The notes beneath the pieces were generated by a model. It was not told where the DNA came from and did not search any database. It worked only from the letters and a program-made list of their open reading frames with translations. A stretch of 40,000 bases of DNA from Deinococcus soli (ex Cha et al. 2016). GTDB taxonomy: Bacteria; Deinococcota; Deinococci; Deinococcales; Deinococcaceae. Shown here one piece after another: positions 1-10,789 of this stretch. Made by a program: the position numbers and the translations under genes. The stretch lies in assembly GCF_001007995.1 (NCBI RefSeq), contig NZ_CP011389.1, forward strand, positions 1,845,001 through 1,885,000, given 5' to 3'. Each line of letters begins with the position of its first letter. The first letter of the stretch is position 1.

Positions 1-810
1 CATGGCCGTCAGGGCCGGGGCCACGCCGATTCCGCTGATCCCGGCCTCGCGCAGAGCGGGCACGGCGTTCGCCAGGGCCGACAGCGGCGCGATCAGCAGG
101 CCCAGCAGGGCGAGGCTGGGCAGCGTCTGCACGGCGTTCGCCACGCCCAGCACGGCGTCCGCGACCCGCGCGCGACCCGCCGCCCACACCGCCAGCGGCA
201 CCCCGATCAGCACCGACAGGCCCAGCGCGCTCCCCACCAGCCGCAGGTGCTGCCCCAGTTCCTGCACCCAGCGCGGCCCCTCGTTGCGACCCTCGACGAG
301 CACCGACCAGTCCGCCAGGTGCCCGCCCAGCAGCAGCGCCAGCGCGGGCGGCAGCCACAGCCACGCCACCCAGCGGCGCTCCGGCAGGGCCAGACCGGCC
401 GCGTAGGCCGCGACCCCCGCCCCCAGCAGGTACAGCCACACGCCGCTGGCCGCACTCGCCCGCGCGAAGTCCGCCTGATCGGTCAGCGCCGCCGCCGTGC
501 GCCCGCCCAGCAGCCACACGCCCAGCAGCAGCGCCAGCGTGGCGGGCAGCCACACCAGCCCGCGCCGCCAGTGCCCGACGACAGCGGGAAGCAGCGCCAG
601 CGCGGCCGCCAGCGCCACCCACGCGGGCGGCAGCCGCAGGTACTCGCCGGGCGCCAGCCGGTTCGGGCGCAGCAGCACCCACGGCAGCCACGCCCCCGCC
701 AGCATCGGCAGCGCCGCGAGCCACAGCACCAGCCGCACGTCCCGGCGCGCAGCAGCAGGGGCAGGAGCCTGCGCCCCTGCCCCGCCGTCACGCCGCGCCG
801 TCCTCACCAC
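1..810 (-). CDS. Osmoprotectant (OpuB-type) ABC transporter permease, N-terminally extended, 3' end outside window
   Basis: Inner-membrane permease of a glycine betaine/choline-type ABC importer, partner of the binding protein just upstream. Read from the reverse strand, 270 codons stay open to the window edge. The last ~85 residues match the OpuBB permease core: a WVQELGQHLRLVGSAL stretch, then LIGVPLAVWAAGRARV and the signature VQTLPSLALLGLLIAPL. Before this core lie ~180 residues with about five hydrophobic segments (roughly 26-46, 63-80, 86-103, 122-142, 148-170), which ordinary ~210-residue OpuBB proteins lack. Start taken at GTG 810, 22 nt after the stop of the binding-protein gene; GTG 807 is equally possible, and no clear Shine-Dalgarno is seen, so translation is probably coupled. 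The C-terminus is off the left edge, so total length is unknown. Confidence 0.82.
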   Translation of the reverse strand, partial: MVRTARRDGGAGAQAPAPAAARRDVRLVLWLAALPMLAGAWLPWVLLRPNRLAPGEYLRLPPAWVALAAALALLPAVVGHWRRGLVWLPATLALLLGVWLLGGRTAAALTDQADFARASAASGVWLYLLGAGVAAYAAGLALPERRWVAWLWLPPALALLLGGHLADWSVLVEGRNEGPRWVQELGQHLRLVGSALGLSVLIGVPLAVWAAGRARVADAVLGVANAVQTLPSLALLGLLIAPLSALANAVPALREAGISGIGVAPALTAM

Positions 811-832
811 CGGGCCCAGCGCGGCGGGCGCA

Positions 833-1762
<930 letters not shown>

Positions 1763-1839
1763 GGGTGCAACGTACCCGCCCGCCCCTGACCCCCCGGTGG
1801 GGCAGGTCACAAAACCGCCCCGCACCGGCAGGGCGTAAA

Positions 1840-1852
1840 GGTTTCTTAAACC
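1840..1852. other. Short inverted repeat between the Lrp-like gene and the transporter operon
   Basis: GGTTT-CTT-AAACC forms a five-base-pair inverted repeat 17 nt past the stop of the Lrp-like gene and ~78 nt upstream of the binding-protein start. It may be a weak terminator remnant or a small operator; nothing else supports either role. Confidence 0.25.
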
Positions 1853-1868
1853 AACCCGGGTGCGCCCC

Positions 1869-2162
1869 TCAGCGCTGCTGCGACTCGTCCAGCCCCACCC
1901 CGAACCCCTGGTCCAGCAGCGAGTCGTTGTACGTGCGGAACGCCAGCATCGTCTGCGTGCGCGTGATGCCCTCCACCTTGCGCAGGTGCCCGGTCACCAC
2001 GTCGTCCAGATCCTCGTAGCGCGTCAGTTTCAGGATCGCCACGATGTCCCACTCGCCCGTCACCGAGTACACCTCGCGGACACTCGGGACGCCCGCCAGC
2101 GCCTCGGCGGTCTCCTGCACGCGCTGCCGCTCGGCCTGCACCATCACGATCGCTGTCACCAT
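1869..2162 (-). CDS. Stand-alone Lrp/AsnC effector (RAM) domain protein
   Basis: A 97-residue protein made only of the Lrp/AsnC ligand-binding domain (SVREVYSVTGEWDIVAILKL near the middle, then the GITRTQTMLAFRTY strand). No helix-turn-helix precedes it, so it cannot bind DNA alone in the usual way. Such proteins assemble into ring-like oligomers that bind amino acids or modulate full-length Lrp paralogues (family knowledge). An upstream ATG at 2216 would add 18 low-complexity residues. ATG 2162 is preferred because a CACAAT -10 lies at 2170-2175, seven nt upstream, with a TTGTGC-like -35 about 18 nt further. It is separated from the opuB-type operon by ~106 nt and probably transcribed alone. 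Ligand unknown. Confidence 0.85.
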   Translation of the reverse strand: MVTAIVMVQAERQRVQETAEALAGVPSVREVYSVTGEWDIVAILKLTRYEDLDDVVTGHLRKVEGITRTQTMLAFRTYNDSLLDQGFGVGLDESQQR

Positions 2163-2213
2163 GCCCGCCATTGTGCGCCGCGCGCCCGCTGCGGCACAAC
2201 AAAGGCGGCGCGA

Positions 2214-2256
2214 CAAAAAGGCCGCGCCCCTTCCCGGTACGGGAGGGACGCGGCCA
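2214..2256 (-). terminator. Rho-independent terminator of the E3-binding-domain gene
   Basis: Read on the reverse strand, a long near-perfect hairpin (arms GGCCGCGTCCCTCCCG and CGGGAAGGGGCGCGGCC with one mismatch and a tight loop) is followed directly by TTTTT. It begins ~12 nt after the stop codon at 2269. This is one of few hairpins in the window with a real T-tract. Confidence 0.85.
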
Positions 2257-2268
2257 ACAGCGGACGGG

Positions 2269-3999
2269 TTACAGCACCAGCAGGATCGGCTGCTCCAGCG
2301 TCCCGGCCACCTGCGCCAGGAACTGTGCCGCGCGCGCCGCGTCCACGTCGCCGTTCAGCGTCAGGGCCGCGCGGCCCCCCTGCACGCGACCCACGCTGAG
2401 CGTCGTCGTGTGCGGGAAGTGCAGGTCGTCCAGGTCCATCGCTCCGGCGTCCACGACCAGCAGGTCCGGCGTGCCGCCAAACGCCCCGGCGTCCAGCGCG
2501 TCGCGCAGGCTGCCGCTGCCCGCAGACAGTGCGCCGCCGTCGGCGTGCACCGCCACACTGCCCAGTCCCAGGGTGTCCGCGTGACGCTGCGCCGCGCGCG
2601 CCACCAGCAGCGCCAGCGGCAGGTCACGCGAGAGTGCCGCCGTCACCTGACCACGCAGGTCATGCAGGGCCGCCACGTCCGCGTCACGGCGCAGGTACGC
2701 GCCGAACCACACGCCGCTTGGCGGCATCGCCGCTGCGGGTGCCACGGGTGCAGGCACCGCTGCCACGGGTGGCGCCACCTCGGGCTCGCTGACGGCGGGC
2801 GTCTCGAGCTCGGGCTGCGCCGCCTGCGGTTCCGCGACGTCCGCCTGGGCGGCGACCGGCTCGGCAGACACCGGCTCGGGCTCGGCCACAACAGGTTCGG
2901 CAGAGACCGGTTCGGCGGCAGGGAGTTCAGCGGCAACGGGGTCAGCGGCGAGGGGTTCAACCGCTTCCGGTTCGGCCTCGACAGGTGCGGCCGCCACGTC
3001 CGGCGTCCCGGTGCTCGTGTCCGCACTGCTTGTATCGCCAGTGCTCATGTCCTCGGCGCTTTCCTCGGCCTGCGCGGCGACCGGTTCGGGCTCGGCGACC
3101 GGCGCTTCGGCGGGCATCTCGGTGGGCACTGCGGGTTCAGTGACCTCGTCGGCCGGCTGCGCCCAGGCCGCATCGGCGGCCTGACGACCGTCCGTCCAGG
3201 CGGTGGCGGGCGCCTCCACCTCGGGCATGTCCGGCGTGGCAGGCGTGTGGGTGACCGGGGCGGGGGTGGGCTCGGGCGCCGGGGCGGGCGCCTCGGCCGG
3301 CTTCTGGTACAGGCGCGAGAGCAGGCTGCCCAGACCGGCCGCCAGACCACCGGCCGCCGCCGGAGCTGCCGCTGCGGCGGGCACCTCGGGCTGGACCGGC
3401 GCCGCGACCGGTTCGGGTTCGGCCACTGCGACGGGCTCGGGCGCGGCCAGTGTGGGTTCACTTGGCGTGGGCTCGACCGGTTCAGGCTCGGTCATCTCGG
3501 CCACGGCGGGCGCGGGCGCCTCGAAGCTCGGGGCGGCCGTCACCTCGGGCGCGGGCATGCTGAAGGCCGGCGCGGCCACCTCGGGCGTGTGGACGGGGGC
3601 CACGTGGGCGGGTTCCTCGTCCTCCAGTTCGAACTCCAGCGCGTCCTCATCGAGGCTGGTGCTGCTGGGGCTCCCGGTGACCGGGGCGGGCGCCGCCGCG
3701 CGGGTCTGCTCCACGAACGCGGTCAGGTCGGTGTCCACCCCGGCGCGGCTGAGCATGTCCGCACTCATGCCCGCGCGGCCCAGCATGTCGGCCGTGGGGA
3801 CTTCCTCGCCGTTCCAGTCGGGCGGGGGCAGATCGACGGGCGTGTCGGGCGGATCTTCCTCACCGCTCATGACGCGCGACAGGTAGTTCAGGATGTCCTG
3901 TTCGACAATCTGACCCCCGGCGCCCGAACCCTGCATTTTCTGCCAGTCAATCCCGTTCGCTTCTGCCAGAATCTTGGCGAGCGGAGCAATCCGATCCAT
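2269..3999 (-). CDS. E3-binding-domain protein with Pro/Ala/Glu-rich linker and degenerate E2-like C-terminal domain
   Basis: 576 aa. Residues 3-40 (RIAPLAKILAEANGID, then GSGAGGQIVEQDILNYL) match the peripheral subunit-binding (E3-binding) domain of 2-oxoacid dehydrogenase E2 proteins. About 380 residues of low-complexity Pro/Ala/Glu/Val sequence follow, with repeated AEPEPV-type units. The C-terminal ~145 residues resemble a shortened E2 acyltransferase domain: a DADVAALHDLRGQV strand/helix, PHTTTLSVGRV (compare NPPQAAILGVGRI), and an ALTLNGDVDAARAAQFL segment where E2 enzymes have the catalytic HxxxDG motif. The histidine is absent, and there is no lipoyl domain at the N-terminus. It is therefore unlikely to be an acyltransferase; a structural or E3-docking role is inferred. 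Start ATG 3999 has a good AAGGGGG ribosome-binding site, and a strong terminator follows. It is monocistronic, with no dehydrogenase genes beside it. Confidence 0.8.
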   Translation of the reverse strand: MDRIAPLAKILAEANGIDWQKMQGSGAGGQIVEQDILNYLSRVMSGEEDPPDTPVDLPPPDWNGEEVPTADMLGRAGMSADMLSRAGVDTDLTAFVEQTRAAAPAPVTGSPSSTSLDEDALEFELEDEEPAHVAPVHTPEVAAPAFSMPAPEVTAAPSFEAPAPAVAEMTEPEPVEPTPSEPTLAAPEPVAVAEPEPVAAPVQPEVPAAAAAPAAAGGLAAGLGSLLSRLYQKPAEAPAPAPEPTPAPVTHTPATPDMPEVEAPATAWTDGRQAADAAWAQPADEVTEPAVPTEMPAEAPVAEPEPVAAQAEESAEDMSTGDTSSADTSTGTPDVAAAPVEAEPEAVEPLAADPVAAELPAAEPVSAEPVVAEPEPVSAEPVAAQADVAEPQAAQPELETPAVSEPEVAPPVAAVPAPVAPAAAMPPSGVWFGAYLRRDADVAALHDLRGQVTAALSRDLPLALLVARAAQRHADTLGLGSVAVHADGGALSAGSGSLRDALDAGAFGGTPDLLVVDAGAMDLDDLHFPHTTTLSVGRVQGGRAALTLNGDVDAARAAQFLAQVAGTLEQPILLVL

Positions 4000-4195
4000 T
4001 CATTTCCCCCTTTGTGCGCCACATTGTAAGCGACTTCCTGATGGTGTGACGCGGGTTTTTCCCCACTGCCGGGCCCGGCAGGAGGCATGCGAACGCAACC
4101 ACGCGCATGCAGGCATGCTTCAGCCTGCCCCGGCGCGTCTGACAGCGTTCTTTCAGGGGGGGCACCTGCCCCGCGCGGCGGGTGCTACGCTGCGG

Positions 4196-4201
4196 GGCGA
4201 C
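4196..4201 (+). promoter_or_regulatory. Candidate -10 box for the leucine-dehydrogenase-like/udk operon
   Basis: TACGCT lies about 68 nt upstream of ATG 4269 and would give a ~60-nt leader that contains the AGGAG ribosome-binding site at 4260-4264. No convincing -35 is seen. The rest of the 269-nt divergent region between 3999 and 4269 shows no other gene. Confidence 0.4.
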
Positions 4202-4268
4202 CCGCGCCCAGGAGCAGGGAGGCACACAGGAGGCGCCCGCCGCCCCCGGGCGCCACAACAGGAGTGAT

Positions 4269-5929
<1,661 letters not shown>

Positions 5930-6193
5930 TCTGAACTCCGCCTGACTGGTCTCCACCGTCCGCGCGGACGCGACCCGTGCAGCCGCCCCGCAGCACAGGG
6001 GTGCCGCGCCCCTGCGGGCATGGCGTCGGCAGACCGGAAGCCGCGAAAGGCCCGGGTGAGCCCCCCCCGCGCCTGTCCCGCTGCCCCCGGGCGGCGGGGC
6101 GGCACTTTCGGGGGATGACGCCCGACCCGGGCGGGCGCCACCCTGAAAGGCGCCGCGCCCGCGCGACCAGACCCTGACCTTAGGATGTGCCCT
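5930..6193 (+). other. Non-coding gap before DUF5693 gene
   Basis: 264 nt of very GC-rich sequence without a convincing ORF. It contains G/C runs and short self-complementary stretches but no hairpin with a T-tract. The 3' end holds the TAGGAT -10 box (6181-6186) of the next gene. Confidence 0.6.
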
Positions 6194-8056
6194 GTGACCC
6201 AGCCCGCCCCCCCCACCCCGCCTGCCCCGCCCGCCGGGCCGGGCCTGACCGTCCCGCCCGCCTCCCGGCACCGCCTGACGCCGCTGCTGCTGGGCCTGAT
6301 CCTCCTGAGCGCCATTCCCGCGCTGATCCTCGCCGTGCAGCGCGTCCAGCACGAGCAGGCGCAGAAGACGGCCGCGCTCGTCATGGACTACCCGGCGGTC
6401 GTCACGCAGGCCCGCCGCTTCGGCCGTGACCCGCTGGACCTGCTGGCCGAGTACCAGCGCCAGGGCATCAACGGCGTCGGCATCTACGAGGACGTCATCG
6501 GGAACCTCGCGCAGCGGGGCGAGGTGTACCTGAAAAGTGGCGCCGATCTGCGCGCCGAGACCGGCGACGCCGCCGTCAGCCCACGCAACTTCTACCTGCG
6601 TTCCCTCAAGCCCGGCGTGGCCGAGTCGCTCCCGGCGCGGTACACCATCCCCACCCGCACCGTGCAGGTCGCCGGGCAGACCTGGACCGAGTGGCCCACC
6701 GACCCCACCTTCCTGCCGGTCGGACCGGACGAGGCGCTGATCGGGACCCTGAAGTCGCGCGGGTTCATGCTCGTGTACCGCCCCTACGCGGACGACGCCG
6801 TGCGCGAGCCCGGCGCGGACTGGCCCGACGTGCCCTTCGTGATCTTCAACGGTGAGGAAGTCATCGGCGCGCGCACCCCGGAACTCCTCGCGAAGATCAA
6901 CGAGCGTCTGGGCCAGCGCGTGCCCGCCCTGATCGAGGCGACCCCGCAGCGCGGCCTGGATACCCTGATCGCCACGCACGGCGCGGCGCGCACCTTCAGC
7001 GTGAACCCCGCCTGGCAGCAGCGTCTGGACCCCATCACGCTGGCCAGCAAGTACAACCTCGCCGCGCGCGAACGCAGCATGCGCCTGCTGTACGTCCGTC
7101 CCTACCCGACGATCAACGAGACCAGCGACCTGCTGAGCCGCACCAGCGACCTGCTCAAAAAATCCGGCGTGACGGTCACGCAGCCCGTCATCGAACCCTT
7201 CCGCGAGAACGCCCTGCTGCGCACCCTGAGCCTGATCGGGCCCGTCGCGGCGCTGCTGCTGCTGGGCCTGAGCTACCCCCTGGTGCGCCTGGGCCTGCTG
7301 ATCGCCGCCGCCAGCGGCGCCCTGGCGCTGGTCATGAACAGGTTCGATCCCTACGCCGGGGTCGCCCTGATCGCCGCCGTGACCTTCCCCGCGCTGGGCC
7401 TCGTGCTGCGCCGCGCGCGTGTCAGCGACTGGTTCGTCGCGACCGGCCTGAGCCTGACCGGCGTGCTGTTCGTGTCCGCGCTGGGCGCCACGAAGGACAG
7501 TGTGCTGGGCCTGGACCCCTTCCGCGGCGTGGGCCTGACCCTGCTGCTCCCGCTGCTGCTCGTCGCCGCGAGCTTCCTGCCGCGCCAGGACCTGCGCAAA
7601 ACCATCCAGGACGTCTACAACGCTCCCATCAAGCTGGGGGACATCCTGATCATGGCCCTGGCCGCCGGAGTGTTTGCGCTGGTCTTCCTGCGCCGCGGCA
7701 ACGCCACCGGCGCCAGCGTCAGCGATACCGAGGCGAAGATCCGCCAGGACCTGCAGGACACCCTGGTCCGCCCCCGCTTCAAGGAGATGGCCGGGCACCC
7801 CCTGGGTATCGTCGGCCTGAGCGGCACGCTCCCCGGGTACTTCGGCGCGCTGCTGATCCTGGGCGGCGTCGTCGGGCAGTCCAGCATCCTGAACACCTTC
7901 AGCCACTTCCACACGCCGCTGCTGATCAGCGCCCAGCGCTGCTTCCTGGGCCTGGGCGTGGGACTCATCGCCGGTCTGATCGCCGTGCAGGTCGTGCGCG
8001 CCGCGCTGCACCTGTGGCGCACGCACGGCCAGGCCCCCGCCGAGGTCCGCGCGTGA
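6194..8056 (+). CDS. DUF5693 multi-pass membrane protein, partner of csaB
   Basis: 620 aa. One membrane helix near residues 25-45 (LLLGLILLSAIPALILAV) is followed by a ~300-residue extracytoplasmic domain (VMDYPAVVTQARRFGRDPLD, then QGINGVGIYED) and a C-terminal block of about eight membrane helices starting near LIGPVAALLLLGLSYPLV. This arrangement and the position directly before csaB identify DUF5693. Its biochemical role is not established; a part in making or exporting the pyruvylated cell-wall polymer is inferred from context. Start GTG 6194 is preferred over ATG 6185 because TAGGAT at 6181-6186 lies seven nt upstream, matching the leaderless pattern. The stop overlaps the csaB start (GTGA). 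Confidence 0.85.
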   Translation: MTQPAPPTPPAPPAGPGLTVPPASRHRLTPLLLGLILLSAIPALILAVQRVQHEQAQKTAALVMDYPAVVTQARRFGRDPLDLLAEYQRQGINGVGIYEDVIGNLAQRGEVYLKSGADLRAETGDAAVSPRNFYLRSLKPGVAESLPARYTIPTRTVQVAGQTWTEWPTDPTFLPVGPDEALIGTLKSRGFMLVYRPYADDAVREPGADWPDVPFVIFNGEEVIGARTPELLAKINERLGQRVPALIEATPQRGLDTLIATHGAARTFSVNPAWQQRLDPITLASKYNLAARERSMRLLYVRPYPTINETSDLLSRTSDLLKKSGVTVTQPVIEPFRENALLRTLSLIGPVAALLLLGLSYPLVRLGLLIAAASGALALVMNRFDPYAGVALIAAVTFPALGLVLRRARVSDWFVATGLSLTGVLFVSALGATKDSVLGLDPFRGVGLTLLLPLLLVAASFLPRQDLRKTIQDVYNAPIKLGDILIMALAAGVFALVFLRRGNATGASVSDTEAKIRQDLQDTLVRPRFKEMAGHPLGIVGLSGTLPGYFGALLILGGVVGQSSILNTFSHFHTPLLISAQRCFLGLGVGLIAGLIAVQVVRAALHLWRTHGQAPAEVRA

Positions 8057-9024
8057 AGGTCACCGTCAGCGGCTACTACGGCTTCGGCAACACCGGCGAC
8101 GAGGCCATCGCGCTGGCCATCACCCGCGAACTGCGCAAGTACGGCGCTCAGCCCCTGCTGCTCTCGAACACCCCCGAGGAGACCGCCCGCACCTACGACT
8201 GCGACAGCGAGGCCCGCATGCAACCCGCCGCGCTCCTCGGCGCGCTGCTGCGTTCGCAGGTGGTGCTCTCGGGTGGGGGCGGACTGCTGCAGGACAAGAC
8301 CAGCGCCCGCAACCTCACGTACTACCTGGGCGTCATCCGACTGGCGAAACTGCTGCGGCGCCGCGTGGTCGTCTTCAACCAGAGCATCGGTCCCCTGACC
8401 CCCGAGGGCAGCCGCCGCGTCGCCCGCGCCCTGCGGGGCGTGCCGGTCATCGTGCGCGACCGCGGCAGCCTCGACACCCTGGAGAACCTGGGCATCCACG
8501 CCGAACTGGGCGGCGACCCCGCCCTGCTGCTGGCCCCCACGCCCGGCCTGACCCGCGACCCCCGGCGCGTGATCATCGCGCCGCGCGGCGACGTTACCGA
8601 CGCTACCGACGCCCTGAAGGACGTCGTGCGCCGCCTGCGCGCCGAGGAGCGACACGTCACCGCCCTGAGCTTCATGCCCGACCATGACGATCAGGCCGCC
8701 CACAGCCTCGGCGCGGACGAGGTGCTCAGCACCCGCGACCCGCAGGTGGCGCTCGACGCCATCGCGCAGAGCGGGTATGTGATCGGCGTGCGCCTGCACG
8801 CCGTCATCCTGGCCGCCGCCAGCAGCACGCCCTTCAGCGGCGTCGCGTACGACCCCAAGGTGCAGGGCTTCTGCGACGACGCGGGCGCCCCCGCCCACCC
8901 CACGCGCCTGGACGCCGCGCAGCTGACCGACGAGGTCCTCACGCGCCGCCTGCCCGACTGGACCGCCATCGAGGACATGCGCCTGCGCGCCGCGCAGAGC
9001 TTCAGCCGCGCCCTGAACCGCTGA
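8053..9024 (+). CDS. csaB: Polysaccharide pyruvyl transferase CsaB
   Basis: 323 aa. Transfers pyruvate from phosphoenolpyruvate to a secondary cell-wall polymer, creating the ligand for SLH-domain surface proteins (family knowledge). The N-terminal VSGYYGFGNTGDEAI glycine-rich loop, QVVLSGGGGLLQDKTS, VVFNQSIGPL, the VRDRGSL segment and a late GYVIGVRLHAVILA motif are those of the family. GTG 8053 overlaps the DUF5693 stop by four nt (GTGA), so the two are co-translated. Deinococci carry SLH-anchored S-layer and outer-membrane proteins, which fits the role. Confidence 0.92.
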   Translation: MKVTVSGYYGFGNTGDEAIALAITRELRKYGAQPLLLSNTPEETARTYDCDSEARMQPAALLGALLRSQVVLSGGGGLLQDKTSARNLTYYLGVIRLAKLLRRRVVVFNQSIGPLTPEGSRRVARALRGVPVIVRDRGSLDTLENLGIHAELGGDPALLLAPTPGLTRDPRRVIIAPRGDVTDATDALKDVVRRLRAEERHVTALSFMPDHDDQAAHSLGADEVLSTRDPQVALDAIAQSGYVIGVRLHAVILAAASSTPFSGVAYDPKVQGFCDDAGAPAHPTRLDAAQLTDEVLTRRLPDWTAIEDMRLRAAQSFSRALNR

Positions 9025-9035
9025 CCCCCCGCACG

Positions 9036-9070
9036 AGAAAGGCCCCCGGCGTGCTACCCGGGGGCCCTTG
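9036..9070. terminator. Bidirectional hairpin between csaB and the PaaI-type thioesterase
   Basis: Arms GGCCCCCGG (9041-9049) and CCGGGGGCC (9058-9066) pair perfectly around an eight-nt loop, in the gap between two convergent genes. Tails are short (CTT on the + strand, CTTTCTC on the - strand), so termination may be partial. Confidence 0.65.
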
Positions 9071-9077
9071 TGCGCGC

Positions 9078-9542
9078 TCAGGCGCCGGTGGCGATCACGT
9101 TGCAGGTGCAGCGCGCCATGCTCGTCACGCGGCCCCGCTCGTCGCGGATCTCGATGCTCCAGACGAGCACCGTCCGGCCCCGGTAGGCCAGCGTCCCCTC
9201 GCCCGTCACCCAGCCGTCCGTCACGCCGCGCACGTGCGTGCCGCTCAGGTCCACGCCCACCGCCACCTGCCGCGCCGGGTCCAGGTTCATCCACGAGCCC
9301 ACGCTGGCCAGTTCCTCTGCCAGCGCCAGGTTCGCCCCGCCGTGTAATCGCCCGGCCGGTTGCCGGTTACCGTCCACCGGCATGCGCGCCACCACCCGCT
9401 CCCGCGACACCGCCGTGAACTCGATCCCCAGCCGCGCCCCCAGCGTGCCGGACAGGGCGTTCATGCGCCGCGCCAGCTCCCCGGGACTCAGGGTGTCCAG
9501 TTCGTGCGCGGTCGGGAACTTCAGGTCCGGGTGCAGCGTCAT
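9078..9542 (-). CDS. PaaI-type hotdog-fold acyl-CoA thioesterase
   Basis: 154 aa. Single hotdog domain with the GRLHGGANLALAEELASVGSW helix (HGG motif followed by the Glu of the active site near residue 75) and a VGVDLSGTHVRGVTDGWVTGEG strand region. The family hydrolyses acyl- or aryl-CoA thioesters; the true substrate cannot be read from sequence. Start ATG 9542 has a TAGCAT -10 at 9549-9554, six nt upstream, so the mRNA is probably leaderless. Convergent with csaB; no other catabolic genes nearby. Confidence 0.88.
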   Translation of the reverse strand: MTLHPDLKFPTAHELDTLSPGELARRMNALSGTLGARLGIEFTAVSRERVVARMPVDGNRQPAGRLHGGANLALAEELASVGSWMNLDPARQVAVGVDLSGTHVRGVTDGWVTGEGTLAYRGRTVLVWSIEIRDERGRVTSMARCTCNVIATGA

Positions 9543-9596
9543 GCGCGCATGCTACAGCGCCCCTGCCCTGCCCTGCCCAGCGCGGCCACCGGCCAC

Positions 9597-10184
9597 TCAG
9601 CCCTGCCGGTGCGCCAGCGTGCGCCCCACGCCCAACCCATGCCGGTACACCAGTTCCCCGCCCAGGAACCCCCCGGCGACCGCCAGCCCCAGCCCCACGC
9701 CCGACAGCAGCCGGCCCAGGCCACGCCGACCCCGGCGCCGCGCGAGCAGCGACCCCACGTTCAGGAAAAAGGCCACCTCGTTCAGCGCCCCGTGGATCAG
9801 CCCGGTGCGGCGGGCCTCGCCGCGCGTGTTCGCCCAGTCCAGCCACCCCGTGCCGATGGTGCCCACTGCGCCCAGCGTCGAGAGGAGCAGCGCCGCGTCC
9901 GCCGCGCGGTCGTACGCGCCCGGCTCCGGGGCGGGCAGGTGATCCAGCGCCGCCACCACCACCCAGCCGCCCAGCGGCAGATGCACCAGAACCGGATGCA
10001 GCGGGTGGCCCACCCCCTCGCCCTGCAGGGCGTCCAGCAGCGCGGGCGGCAGGGCTCCCTCGGCTCCCTTCAGCAGCCCCTGGAGGGTCCCGGCGGCGAT
10101 CTCCAGCGCGTCATGGTCACTGACGGCGTCCTCCAGGGCGTAGGCAGGCGGTTGATGCGACTTCAACGCGGTCTGGTTCAGCAT
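9597..10184 (-). CDS. DUF2231 membrane protein
   Basis: 195 aa. Residues 60-90 contain GHPLHPVLVHLPLGGWV, the DUF2231 signature, and GTGWLDWANTRGEARRTGLIHGALN is the second conserved block. About four hydrophobic segments predict an inner-membrane protein with conserved histidines, as in predicted haem- or metal-associated members; no function is established. Start ATG 10184 has GGAGGGG eight nt upstream; an earlier in-frame ATG (10256) would add a Cys/Gly-rich stretch and lacks a ribosome-binding site. This is one of the minority of genes here with a true leader. Confidence 0.85.
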   Translation of the reverse strand: MLNQTALKSHQPPAYALEDAVSDHDALEIAAGTLQGLLKGAEGALPPALLDALQGEGVGHPLHPVLVHLPLGGWVVVAALDHLPAPEPGAYDRAADAALLLSTLGAVGTIGTGWLDWANTRGEARRTGLIHGALNEVAFFLNVGSLLARRRGRRGLGRLLSGVGLGLAVAGGFLGGELVYRHGLGVGRTLAHRQG

Positions 10185-10304
10185 GGTGACCCCTCCCTGC
10201 CGCCCACCGTTGCACCCGCACCCCCCGGCCCGCATGGGAGGGCGCTTCAGGGACATTCATGCCTGGGGCCACTCAGAACAGGTCACCTTCCAGGCCCCGC
10301 GCTT

Positions 10305-10715
10305 TCAGGACAGCGCGCAGCGGTAGGTCACGTTCTCCCAGCTGAACTTCAGCCCGAACAGCTTCCAGGTGCCCAGCAGCGCCGCGAACGTCACGCGGCC
10401 CACCGGCTGCCCCTGCGTCACGTACCGCTGGTAGTGCGGCGCGATCTGCGGCAGCGTGCGCCCGGTCTCCAGCACCGCCGCGCCCGCCTCGTTCGTGGCG
10501 AGCTGCGTGACCTGCCACCGCAGCGGACCCGCCTCCTCCAGCGTCAGCGCCGCTGCCAGCTCCGGCCGGTCCGGCGCGAGACACGCCACGCGCTGCACCA
10601 CGGCCGGCCGCCCGTCCGGGGCGCGCACCTGCTGCACGTGCGTCAGGGCCGGGAAATCCCCCGCCACCGCCAGCGACCCCACCCCGACCAGCGCCCACAC
10701 CCGCAGGTGACCCAT
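10305..10715 (-). CDS. Small exported protein of unknown function
   Basis: 136 aa, not recognised. The N-terminus MGHLRVWALVGVGSLAVAG is a short signal peptide. The mature part has two cysteines (VACLAPD and the C-terminal YRCALS), which could form a disulphide, and a TWKLFGLKFSWENVTY end. Start ATG 10715 is chosen because TAGCCT at 10722-10727 sits six nt upstream; GTG 10721 would overlap this promoter element. Divergent from surE, with ~74 nt between them. Confidence 0.65.
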   Translation of the reverse strand: MGHLRVWALVGVGSLAVAGDFPALTHVQQVRAPDGRPAVVQRVACLAPDRPELAAALTLEEAGPLRWQVTQLATNEAGAAVLETGRTLPQIAPHYQRYVTQGQPVGRVTFAALLGTWKLFGLKFSWENVTYRCALS

Positions 10716-10789
10716 AGCCACAGGCTACGCCCACGCAGCCCACCCGCACGCCACATCCCCCTGACCGGGTGCGCGCTACCCTGACCCGC

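Noticed and set aside
2044..4029. 661-codon open frame on the + strand
   Set aside because: Antisense to the E3-binding-domain gene. Composition is Arg/His/Gly-rich, as expected from reading GC-rich coding DNA in the wrong frame.
7615..9294. 559-codon open frame on the - strand
   Set aside because: Antisense to DUF5693 and csaB; no motif.
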